Shown here piece by piece: positions 1-5,820 of a stretch of DNA of 8,610 nt (its first letter is position 1; each line of letters begins with the position of its first letter). The notes under the pieces are model-generated. The model saw nothing but the letters and a program-made list of their open reading frames with translations. It searched no databases and was not told the origin of the DNA. This DNA comes from an uncultured Collinsella sp. (lineage in GTDB: Bacteria; Actinomycetota; Coriobacteriia; Coriobacteriales; Coriobacteriaceae). A program made the translations under genes and the position numbers. The stretch spans positions 1 to 8,610 of the forward strand of contig CATVZP010000084.1 of assembly GCA_958348565.1 (NCBI GenBank). The letters run 5' to 3'.

Positions 1-1180
1 TATTGGCCAGGTCGGCGCCCGAGGCACCGGGCGTGGCGCGGGCAATCGCGGTCAGGTCGATCGGCGGCTGCGTCTTCACGCTCTTGGCATGCAGCTCAAG
101 AATGTTCTTGCGGCCAGTCAGGTCGGGCAGCTCAACAGGGATACGGCGGTCAAAACGACCGGGGCGCAACAGGGCCGGGTCAAGGCTGTCAGGGCGGTTG
201 GTAGCAGCGAGAACGACAATACCCTTGTGGTTATCGAAGCCGTCCATCTCGGTCAGCAGCTGGTTGAGCGTCTGCTCGCGCTCGTCGTTGCCACTAAAGC
301 CGCCGCCATCGCGCTTCTTGCCGATGGTATCGATCTCATCGATAAAGACGATGCACGGGGCCTTTTCCTTGGCCTGCTTAAACAGATCGCGAACCTTAGC
401 GGCGCCGCGGCCGACGAACATCTCGACGAACTCAGAGCCCGAAATGCTAAAGAACGGCACGCCCGCCTCGCCGGCAACAGCCTTGGCAAGCAGGGTCTTA
501 CCGGTACCCGGAGGGCCGACAAGAAGAGCACCGCGCGGCAGCTTGGCGCCGATCTCCTCGTAGCGCTGCGGCTTCTCCAGAAAGTCGACGACCTCCTTGA
601 GGGATTCCTTGGCCTCTTCCTGGCCGGCGACATCTTTAAAGGTCACGCCCACGTCCTTGGAGGCGATCACGCGCGCGCCGGACTTACCCAGTCCACCGCC
701 GCCAAAACCACCGCCGCCAAAGTTCATCGACGGACCGTCATCGCCCATGGCCTTCTTCATGCGGCGGTTGAGCCACCAGCCGATCAGGAAGAAAATCGCC
801 ATGGGAAGAATGAGCGTAAGCAGGTAATAGGTCATCAGACCCGAGTTCTTATCGGGAACGACCGACTCAAGCGAGGCGCCAGATTCAAGCACACGATCGG
901 TAAAGCCCGCGTCATTTGGCACACCGGTCGTCTTGTAGGCGATGTTCTCGTCCTCGCCCTTCTTGGTGTAATAAATCGTATAGTCGTCGGTGTTGTACTC
1001 GACCTTGTCAACGCTCTTCTTATCGAGCGCTTTGACAAACGTCGAATAATCGGTCTTCGTAATCTGCTGCGTGTGACCGATGTTGGGGAACAGAACGGTC
1101 GAGAGCACGAGGTAGACGACGAAGGCGATGAGCACGTAGAGGATCATATTCCGTCTACGTTTGTTGTCATCCATCTCCAT
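1..1180 (-). CDS. ftsH: ATP-dependent zinc metalloprotease FtsH, N-terminal part (cut by left edge)
   Basis: FtsH is a membrane-anchored hexameric AAA+ protease that extracts and degrades membrane and regulatory proteins. About 393 residues are visible. They show a basic N-terminus, TM1 at about 12-31, an extracytoplasmic domain, TM2 at about 115-137, a Gly-rich linker, and the AAA+ module. The module has Walker A GPPGTGKT at 222-229, Walker B FIDEID at 279-284, and the second region of homology with ATNRPD near 326-331 and arginine fingers R339 and R342. The visible part ends in the AAA lid (SGADLAN), so the HEXXH zinc peptidase lies beyond the window. I chose the ATG at 1180 because GGAG lies 9 nt upstream of it. 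An ATG at 1195 adds five residues but has no Shine-Dalgarno, and the ATG at 1174 has its GGAG too close. The gene is divergent from the adenosyltransferase. Identity is near certain; the start is less so. Confidence 0.96.
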   Translation of the reverse strand, partial: MEMDDNKRRRNMILYVLIAFVVYLVLSTVLFPNIGHTQQITKTDYSTFVKALDKKSVDKVEYNTDDYTIYYTKKGEDENIAYKTTGVPNDAGFTDRVLESGASLESVVPDKNSGLMTYYLLTLILPMAIFFLIGWWLNRRMKKAMGDDGPSMNFGGGGFGGGGLGKSGARVIASKDVGVTFKDVAGQEEAKESLKEVVDFLEKPQRYEEIGAKLPRGALLVGPPGTGKTLLAKAVAGEAGVPFFSISGSEFVEMFVGRGAAKVRDLFKQAKEKAPCIVFIDEIDTIGKKRDGGGFSGNDEREQTLNQLLTEMDGFDNHKGIVVLAATNRPDSLDPALLRPGRFDRRIPVELPDLTGRKNILELHAKSVKTQPPIDLTAIARATPGASGADLAN

Positions 1181-1184
1181 CTGC

Positions 1185-1212
1185 TTGAACTCCATCTACT
1201 GGGGTTGATAAT
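1185..1212 (+). promoter_or_regulatory. Candidate promoter for the corrinoid adenosyltransferase gene
   Basis: A -35-like TTGAAC (1185-1190) and a -10-like GATAAT (1207-1212) are separated by 16 bp. This would start transcription near 1219, about 54 nt before the gene. The -35 box lies over the first codons of the divergent ftsH, so the two genes' control regions overlap. Assigned from consensus matching only. Confidence 0.35.
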
Positions 1213-1272
1213 GTTTTCTAGAATACCCAACCCGGACGGCGATAAACCGACGCCGGGCACGAAAGGACAGAG

Positions 1273-1758
1273 ATGGCATCACTGGAAGTCGGCAAGGTTC
1301 AAATCTATACGGGCGACGGCAAGGGCAAGACAACGGCCGCGCTGGGACTCGCGCTGCGCGCCACGGGCTATGGACTTAACGTGCTCATGCTTCAGTTTGC
1401 CAAGAAGCTGCACTGCGCCGAACATGACGCAGCACCTCGATTGGGGCTACGCATCGTACAAGCCGATCGCGACACGCCCGAAGCCTGTGCCGCACAGATC
1501 ATGGAGCTGGCGCGCGAGCAGATTAGCCAGGTCGACGTGCTCATTCTGGACGAACTCGGCGAAGCGATGCGTCGCGGCTTTGTGACGCGCGAAGATGTCG
1601 AAGCGTTGATCGCGATGAAACCGACCACCACGGAGCTCGTGCTCACCGGCCGCGGCTTGCTGCCCCTCGCCGACCTTGCCGACCTAGTAACCGAAATGCG
1701 CCCCGTCAAACACTACTTCGACGAAGGCCTCCTAGCCCGCCAAGGCATCGAATATTAG
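1273..1758 (+). CDS. Corrinoid adenosyltransferase, CobA/CobO/BtuR family, short form
   Basis: Family members transfer the 5'-deoxyadenosyl group of ATP to the cobalt of a reduced corrinoid, the step that makes adenosylcobalamin or its precursors. The 161-residue protein has the P-loop GDGKGKTT (14-21), a QF motif (41-42), Walker B LILDE (90-94), TGRG (125-128) and the family C-terminal signature RPVKHYFDEGLLARQGIEY (143-161). It is shorter than typical relatives (about 170-200 residues). The loss is in the middle, between the QF motif and Walker B, where the usual GE and aromatic segment is compressed. The start is supported by AAAGGA 5 nt upstream of the ATG. No other cobalamin gene is in the window, so a salvage or housekeeping role is inferred from family alone. 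The gene converges on the MATE gene, and their stop codons share a dyad. Confidence 0.9.
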   Translation: MASLEVGKVQIYTGDGKGKTTAALGLALRATGYGLNVLMLQFAKKLHCAEHDAAPRLGLRIVQADRDTPEACAAQIMELAREQISQVDVLILDELGEAMRRGFVTREDVEALIAMKPTTTELVLTGRGLLPLADLADLVTEMRPVKHYFDEGLLARQGIEY

Positions 1759-1783
1759 CCATTGCGGACGTCCCCAATGGCTA
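1756..1783. terminator. 28-bp dyad containing both convergent stop codons; possible bidirectional terminator
   Basis: Each arm is 14 nt. The left arm (1756-1769) is TAGCCATTG, then C, then GGAC. The right arm (1770-1783) is GTCC, then C, then CAATGGCTA. Only the C/C position fails to pair, and the centre is GGACGTCC. The first three bases are the TAG of the adenosyltransferase gene; the last three, read on the minus strand, are the TAG of the transporter gene. There is no T-run on either side, so it is not a classical intrinsic terminator. It may instead act as a transcript-end-stabilising hairpin or a dispersed palindromic element. Confidence 0.45.
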
Positions 1784-3130
1784 GGCAGTGGCGCGGCCGA
1801 GCCAGTTGCTGCTGTGATGGTAGACGGTGAACATCATGGCGGTGATTACCCAGGTTACGGGGTAAACCAGCAACAGGTGCTCAAGTGACGGATCGAACGG
1901 CATAATCGCAAACACCCAGATCACCCTGAGCACGACGGTGCCAAAAATCGTGAGCAGCATGGGCTGCAAGCTCACGCCGGCGCCGCGGATGGAACCCGAC
2001 GCGTTCTCGATAATCGAGAAAATCGCGTAGAACGGCGCGATAAAATGAAGAATCGTCGTGGTGTACGCCGAGATCGAAGCATCGTCGACAAACAGGCGAG
2101 ACAGCGGACCCGAGAATACCAGCAGCACGGCAGACAAGCCACCAATGAGCATAAACGACAGTATAAGCGACGTATGGTAGCCCTTGCGCATGCGCTCGTA
2201 GTTGCGCGCGCCAAAGTTCTGTGCCGAGAACGTGGTGATCGACACGCCAAGCGCCTCGGTAACCATCCAGACAATGCCATCCAGGCGGCCCGAAAGACCC
2301 CAAGCCGTGGTGACATCGGCACCAAACGAGTTGACCGACACCTGAATCAAAACGTTGGAAATCGAATACGCAGCAGACTGAAAGCCAAGCGGCAGACCAC
2401 ACGAGATCATACTCTTACAAATGTCAGGATCAATACCGAGCTTGGACAGAGAAAGCCGCCACGCACCCGGTGCGTGCATCATACGAATCACGATCATCGC
2501 GGCGTTGGAGCAAATGGTCAGCGCCACCGCGATGCCGCAGCCCAGAGCCTCCATATGAAGCACGGCAACGAAGATGACATCCAGCACCGCATTAACAAGG
2601 CAACCGGAAGCGATGATCACAGCAGGCCCGCGCGTGTCGCCCACGGCGCGCAGCAATGCCGTTCCCATATTGAGCAGCAGCGCCGCAACCATGGCGGCAA
2701 AATAGCAACGAGCATAGGCCACGCCCTCGGCCAATAGTTCATGCGGCGTGTTCATAAGCACCAGCATGGGCTCAACGAACACTATGCCAAGAATCGAGAA
2801 AACGATACCGCCCACCAGCGCGAGCGTCATGGCCGTATGGACCGATCGGCTCAGGCGCTCGTCATCGTGCTGGCCAAAAAACTGGCCCGTAATGACCGCG
2901 CAGCCGGCACCGACGCCGACACAAAAGCCGATGCAGAGCTCTGTAAGCACCATCGTGGCCTGAATGCCACCCAGCGCGAGCTTGCCGCCAAACTGACCGA
3001 CGATATAGGTACCGATAAGCGTGTATGCCTGCTGAAAGAACGAACTAAAGAAAATGGGAACGCACAGCGACAGCAGCTGCTGCCAAATGACACCCTGCGT
3101 TACATCGATAGCCGTAGATTTCTTAGCCAC
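1781..3130 (-). CDS. MATE-family multidrug/metabolite efflux transporter
   Basis: This is a polytopic inner-membrane protein of 449 residues, the usual length for MATE antiporters, with about twelve hydrophobic segments. The two-fold internal repeat of the family is visible. GVGAGCAVITGQFFG (residues 72-86) in the first half matches ALGVSITTFSAQNFG (293-307) in the second. LLRAVGDTRGP (159-169) matches SIRGAGVSLQP (380-390). MATE proteins export cationic drugs or metabolites using Na+ or H+ gradients; the substrate here cannot be inferred. The start codon is GTG at 3130, preceded by a GGGAGG Shine-Dalgarno with a 4-nt spacer. The upstream 123-bp gap contains a GATAAT (3192-3187 on the minus strand) but no good -35 box, so I do not assign a promoter. 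The RNA methyltransferase gene lies upstream on the same strand. The gap is long enough for separate transcription. Confidence 0.93.
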   Translation of the reverse strand: MAKKSTAIDVTQGVIWQQLLSLCVPIFFSSFFQQAYTLIGTYIVGQFGGKLALGGIQATMVLTELCIGFCVGVGAGCAVITGQFFGQHDDERLSRSVHTAMTLALVGGIVFSILGIVFVEPMLVLMNTPHELLAEGVAYARCYFAAMVAALLLNMGTALLRAVGDTRGPAVIIASGCLVNAVLDVIFVAVLHMEALGCGIAVALTICSNAAMIVIRMMHAPGAWRLSLSKLGIDPDICKSMISCGLPLGFQSAAYSISNVLIQVSVNSFGADVTTAWGLSGRLDGIVWMVTEALGVSITTFSAQNFGARNYERMRKGYHTSLILSFMLIGGLSAVLLVFSGPLSRLFVDDASISAYTTTILHFIAPFYAIFSIIENASGSIRGAGVSLQPMLLTIFGTVVLRVIWVFAIMPFDPSLEHLLLVYPVTWVITAMMFTVYHHSSNWLGRATA

Positions 3131-3253
3131 ACGCCCTCCCCACTAGCGTACGTCATACAACAAAACATCAATTGAACGGCAAAGCCATTATCAGCTTAAC
3201 ACCAACCGAAGGCAGCAGAAACGCCCTTGGCGGCAAAGCTCGAAAGCACCCCG

Positions 3254-4168
3254 CTAGTGATACAGCCCCGGCTGGTAGTGATACTCATTGCTCACATGCG
3301 GACACAGCTGCCAAAAGGCGACAGCACTTGCCGCGGCCACGTTGAGCGAATCGACCCCATGCGCCATCGGAATACGCACGGCGCGATCACAGCCTACAAT
3401 GGTCTTGGCGCCCAAGCCAGCACCCTCGGTGCCCATAAAGATTGCCAGGCGGTCAATCTCCTGCAGCGCGGGATCGTCCAACGACACCGAATCATCCGTC
3501 AACGCCATAGCGGCACACGAAAAGCCGGCATCGTGTAGCGCCGCCAGCCCATCATGCGGCCATACGCGCGCCTCGCTGCCAATGCGCGTCCAGGGCACCT
3601 GGAACACCGTGCCCATGCTTACGCGGGCCGAGCGACGGTACAGCGGGTCACAGCAAGTGGGGCTCACCAAAATGCCATCGACGTTCAGCGCAGCCGCCGA
3701 GCGGAAAATCGCGCCGACGTTGGTGTGGTCGACAATGCCCTCGAGCACGCACACGCGCACCGGGCGCTCCCCCGCCGCCTCGACGACACCACCCAAGAAC
3801 TCGGCTACCGGAATCTGACGTGGACGACGGAATGCCGCGAGCGCACCGCGCGTCACGTTAAAGCCCGTCAGCTGCTCCATAAGCTCCATCGAGGCCACGA
3901 ACACGGGAACCGGGCCCGCACCTTCACGTACCGCCAGGCGCACAAACAGCGGCATCATCTGGTCGAGCCAGCGTTCGCCCAAAAGAAAGCTCACCGGCTC
4001 GTATCCGGCGCGCACTGCACGCTCGATGACCTTGGCGCTCTCGGCGATAAAGATGCCCTTCTGCGGTTCCAAAACGCAGCGCAGCTCACGCTCGGTCAGT
4101 CGCACGTAGGCATCAAGCCGCTCGTCCTCGAGCGAATCAATTCGCAGCACCTCAACGGCATCAGTCAT
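3254..4168 (-). CDS. TrmH/SpoU-family RNA 2'-O-methyltransferase
   Basis: SpoU (SPOUT-class) enzymes methylate ribose 2'-OH groups of tRNA or rRNA using S-adenosylmethionine held in a trefoil knot. In this 304-residue protein the three family motifs are in order: NVGAIFRSAA (150-159), FMGTEGAGL (244-252) and IPMAHGVDSLNVAAA (266-280). The N-terminal 140 residues look like the substrate-binding domain seen in RlmB and other TrmH-type enzymes, so the target could be rRNA or tRNA; I cannot tell which. The ATG at 4168 is preferred because it begins a family-like N-terminus (MTDAVEVLRIDSL). An in-frame ATG at 4201 would add a Cys-rich 11-residue leader and overlaps a possible -10 box (TATAGA, 4206-4201 on the minus strand). 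Neither start has a well-spaced Shine-Dalgarno; an AAGAAGG lies rather far upstream of 4168. Confidence 0.9.
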   Translation of the reverse strand: MTDAVEVLRIDSLEDERLDAYVRLTERELRCVLEPQKGIFIAESAKVIERAVRAGYEPVSFLLGERWLDQMMPLFVRLAVREGAGPVPVFVASMELMEQLTGFNVTRGALAAFRRPRQIPVAEFLGGVVEAAGERPVRVCVLEGIVDHTNVGAIFRSAAALNVDGILVSPTCCDPLYRRSARVSMGTVFQVPWTRIGSEARVWPHDGLAALHDAGFSCAAMALTDDSVSLDDPALQEIDRLAIFMGTEGAGLGAKTIVGCDRAVRIPMAHGVDSLNVAAASAVAFWQLCPHVSNEYHYQPGLYH

Positions 4169-4214
4169 AGCAGCCAGCCCGCACCCTTCTTTACAGCACA
4201 TCTATACCAAACGA

Positions 4215-4233
4215 GGCGACGCTAAGCGCCGCC
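4215..4233 (-). terminator. Possible intrinsic terminator downstream of folA
   Basis: On the minus strand, GGCGGCGCT and AGCGTCGCC flank a single T, giving a GC-rich hairpin whose only non-Watson-Crick pair is G-U. It is followed by TCGTTT, a weak T-rich tail. It lies 45 bp past the folA stop and before trmH, which fits the end of the thyA-folA transcript. The tight loop and poor T-tract keep confidence low. Confidence 0.4.
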
Positions 4234-4234
4234 C
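4217..4234 (+). repeat. Intergenic short repeat, copy 1
   Basis: CGACGCTAAGCGCCGCCC here matches 17 of 18 positions of 6612-6629; the difference is C versus A at position 14. Both copies are intergenic and centred on CGCTAAGCG, which can fold. This copy forms most of the hairpin downstream of folA. Confidence 0.5.
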
Positions 4235-4277
4235 CATGCATTCAAATAACCCGATGATACCGTTCACGCCAGACGAT

Positions 4278-4796
4278 TTACGCCTCAACGCGACGATACG
4301 TCACGAACTCATAATCGAGACCCTCGTCACCCTCGCCCGCGGCAATCGTGGCAACACCGCCACGCCTCGCAATCTCCCACGCGGGATCGGCATCCAGATC
4401 GGGAAAGTACGTATCCACGTCATGCACGCAATGGTTATGCGTAACCTCGGCCTCGACGCAATACGGCAAGAACTGTCGATACACCTCGCCGCCGCCAATC
4501 ACCCACGCAATGGGCTCATCGGCCACGGCGGCCAAGGCCTCGTCAACGCTATGCACCACGTCGACACCCTCGGGCGCAAAATCCTCGTCGCGGGTGAGCA
4601 CGATATTGCGACGGTTCTTAAGCGGACGCCCGCCGGGAAAACTCAGCAGCGTCTTGCGTCCCATAATGACCGGACAGCCTTTGGTGCACGCCACAAAATG
4701 GCGCATGTCGGCACGGTTGGACACGACCATGTCGCCCTCGCACCCAATACCCCAGTCGTCGCACACGGCGACAATGGCAGAAAGCTTACACGTCAT
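4278..4796 (-). CDS. folA: Dihydrofolate reductase
   Basis: The enzyme reduces dihydrofolate to tetrahydrofolate with NADPH, completing the cycle opened by thymidylate synthase encoded just upstream. The 172-residue protein has the catalytic acid D30 (E. coli D27 position), MGRKT (45-49), GRPLKNRRNIVLTR (56-69), IGGGEVYRQFLP (100-111) and DTYFPDLD (128-135). The Met20-loop region is odd. Aligned without gaps to E. coli, P21 and W22 become V24 and V25, and K32 becomes V35. The start is the ATG at 4796, which has AGGTGG 5 nt upstream. A GTG at 4805 would add three residues but has no Shine-Dalgarno and lies within that ribosome site. The gap to thyA is 9 nt, and the thyA stop overlaps the folA ribosome site, so translation is probably coupled. 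Confidence 0.94.
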   Translation of the reverse strand: MTCKLSAIVAVCDDWGIGCEGDMVVSNRADMRHFVACTKGCPVIMGRKTLLSFPGGRPLKNRRNIVLTRDEDFAPEGVDVVHSVDEALAAVADEPIAWVIGGGEVYRQFLPYCVEAEVTHNHCVHDVDTYFPDLDADPAWEIARRGGVATIAAGEGDEGLDYEFVTYRRVEA

Positions 4797-4801
4797 GCGC
4801 G

Positions 4802-4808
4802 CCACCTA
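4802..4808 (-). promoter_or_regulatory. folA ribosome binding site overlapping the thyA stop codon
   Basis: The minus strand reads TAGGTGG, in which TAG ends thyA and AGGTGG lies 5 nt before the folA ATG at 4796. This decides the folA start and implies translational coupling of the two folate-cycle enzymes. Confidence 0.7.
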
Positions 4809-5654
4809 CACCGCAATGGGGATGTTCTTAACCTGCGGACCGTGCTCATAGCCCTCGGCGATCAGGTCATCGGTCGTAAACGCATAGAAATCATGCACAT
4901 CCGGGTTGAGCGTTACCTTGGGCGCGGCAAACTGCGGACGCTCGATAAGCTCGCGGACGATATCGACATGGCGGTCGTAAATGTGGGCATCAGCGATCAC
5001 GTGCAGCAGCTCGCCAGCGATCATATCGACCGACTGCGCGACCATCATCAGCAAAATGGCATACTGGCACACATTCCAGTTGTTCGCGGCCAAAATGTCC
5101 TGGCTACGCTGGTTGAGAATCATGTTGAGCGTCGGTTTGTCATCCTGCGGGCGCTGCGTCACGTTATACGTCACGCTGTAGGCGCACGGATACAGGTGCA
5201 TCTCGGACAGATCGCTAAACACATAGGTGTTCGTCATAATGCGGCGGCTGTACGGCGTGTTCTTAAGGTCGTACAGCACGCGGTCCATCTGGTCAAAGTC
5301 ACCCTCGGCATAATGGCTCTTCTGGCCAATCTGATACCCGTAGGCCTTACCGATGGAACCGGTCTCGTCGGCCCACTCATCCCAGATATGGCTGTTGAGG
5401 TCATGCACGTTATTGGACTTCTTCTGATAGATCCATAGGATCTCGTCCATGGCAGATTTGAGGGCCGTACGACGCAGGGTAAGAGCCGGAAACTCCTCAC
5501 GCAGGTCGTAGCGGGCCGTGACACCAAAGTTTTTAATGGTATAGGCAGGGGTGCCATCCTCCCACACCGGGCGGACCTTTTGGCCCTCGGTGGTGGTGCC
5601 ATGGTCCAGAATATCGCGGCACATGGTTACAAACTGTTGATCAGCTTTGCTCAT
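4806..5654 (-). CDS. thyA: Thymidylate synthase, Bacillus ThyA / phage phi3T-like subtype
   Basis: ThyA methylates dUMP to dTMP using 5,10-methylenetetrahydrofolate and releases dihydrofolate. The 282-residue protein shows RYDLREEFPALTLRR (48-62), IWDEWADE (90-97), the SRR phosphate-binding arginines (136-138), catalytic C157 in LYPCAY, NQRSQDI (181-187), N194 in the WNVCQYA segment, and H224 and Y226 in DAHIYDRH. The His that follows the catalytic Cys in E. coli (PCH) is Ala here. This, with WIYQKKSNNVHDLN and the NPDVHDFYAFTTDD tail, resembles the B. subtilis ThyA and phage phi3T enzymes as I remember them, not E. coli ThyA. The start is the ATG at 5654 with AGGAGG 4 nt upstream; an upstream in-frame extension exists but has no ribosome site and no homology. 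First gene of the thyA-folA unit. Confidence 0.96.
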   Translation of the reverse strand: MSKADQQFVTMCRDILDHGTTTEGQKVRPVWEDGTPAYTIKNFGVTARYDLREEFPALTLRRTALKSAMDEILWIYQKKSNNVHDLNSHIWDEWADETGSIGKAYGYQIGQKSHYAEGDFDQMDRVLYDLKNTPYSRRIMTNTYVFSDLSEMHLYPCAYSVTYNVTQRPQDDKPTLNMILNQRSQDILAANNWNVCQYAILLMMVAQSVDMIAGELLHVIADAHIYDRHVDIVRELIERPQFAAPKVTLNPDVHDFYAFTTDDLIAEGYEHGPQVKNIPIAV

Positions 5655-5688
5655 TGACCCTCCTGTCAGTCGTCTATAAGCGAGATTC

Positions 5689-5694
5689 ATTGTA
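5689..5694 (-). promoter_or_regulatory. Candidate -10 box for thyA-folA
   Basis: The minus strand reads TACAAT, a 5/6 match to the -10 consensus, about 35 nt before the thyA ATG. It would give a 5' UTR of roughly 28 nt that includes the AGGAGG site. No good -35 hexamer is found at the usual distance, so an activator or weak promoter is possible. Confidence 0.4.
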
Positions 5695-5740
5695 GCCCAG
5701 GCGCACGCGGCCCCACAGCCCAAACATAAGCCCTCACTTT

Positions 5741-5754
5741 CTGACATATGCCAG
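5741..5754. promoter_or_regulatory. Palindromic operator-like site 1 (CTGACATATGCCAG)
   Basis: This is a 14-bp inverted repeat whose outer CTG/CAG half-sites flank a CATATG core, with one mismatched pair. It shares 12 of 14 bases with site 2, 53 bp to the right (about five helical turns). It lies upstream of the candidate -35 of the DUF134-NifX gene and about 50 bp upstream of the thyA -10. Its recognition by the DUF134 helix-turn-helix protein is inference. Confidence 0.55.
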
Positions 5755-5761
5755 AAATTCC

Positions 5762-5789
5762 TTGCGCAATTCTGCGCGTTCGCTATTCT
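5762..5789 (+). promoter_or_regulatory. Candidate promoter for the DUF134-NifX gene
   Basis: A weak -35 TTGCGC (5762-5767) and a -10-like TATTCT (5784-5789) are spaced 16 bp apart. Transcription would start near 5796, inside palindromic site 2, leaving about 25 nt of leader with AAGGAG. The promoter would thus sit between the two palindromes, a layout suited to repression. Based on consensus matching only. Confidence 0.35.
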
Positions 5790-5793
5790 ATTG

Positions 5794-5807
5794 TTGACAT
5801 ATGTCAG
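5794..5807. promoter_or_regulatory. Palindromic operator-like site 2 (TTGACATATGTCAG)
   Basis: This contains a perfect 12-bp palindrome, TGACATATGTCA (5795-5806). It ends 3 nt before the AAGGAG ribosome site of the DUF134-NifX gene and would cover the predicted transcription start. It is the near-twin of site 1 and the better candidate for an autoregulatory operator. Confidence 0.6.
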
Positions 5808-5820
5808 ATAAGGAGTGCGC

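Noticed and set aside
1231..1258. GC-rich inverted sequence before the adenosyltransferase gene as a riboswitch or attenuator
   Set aside because: Only 4-5 bp stems form, and nothing resembling the cobalamin riboswitch core can fit in the 76-bp gap.
89..1585. Long plus-strand open frame of 498 codons opposite ftsH
   Set aside because: Its translation is low-complexity and lacks recognisable domains, while the minus strand encodes clear FtsH motifs. It also runs into the adenosyltransferase gene in another frame. It is a GC-rich shadow.
3131..3253. Possible promoter or terminator between trmH and the MATE gene
   Set aside because: A GATAAT and some weak hexamers exist, but none has a -35 partner at proper spacing, and no stable hairpin with a T-run is present.
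4236..5438. 400-codon plus-strand frame opposite folA and thyA
   Set aside because: It is an antisense shadow rich in His, Arg and Val; both genes beneath it have complete catalytic motifs and ribosome sites on the minus strand.
5794..5799. TTGACA as a perfect -35 box for the DUF134-NifX gene
   Set aside because: The matching -10 would fall over the start codon at 5821, leaving no leader for the AAGGAG site. The hexamer is better explained as part of palindromic site 2.
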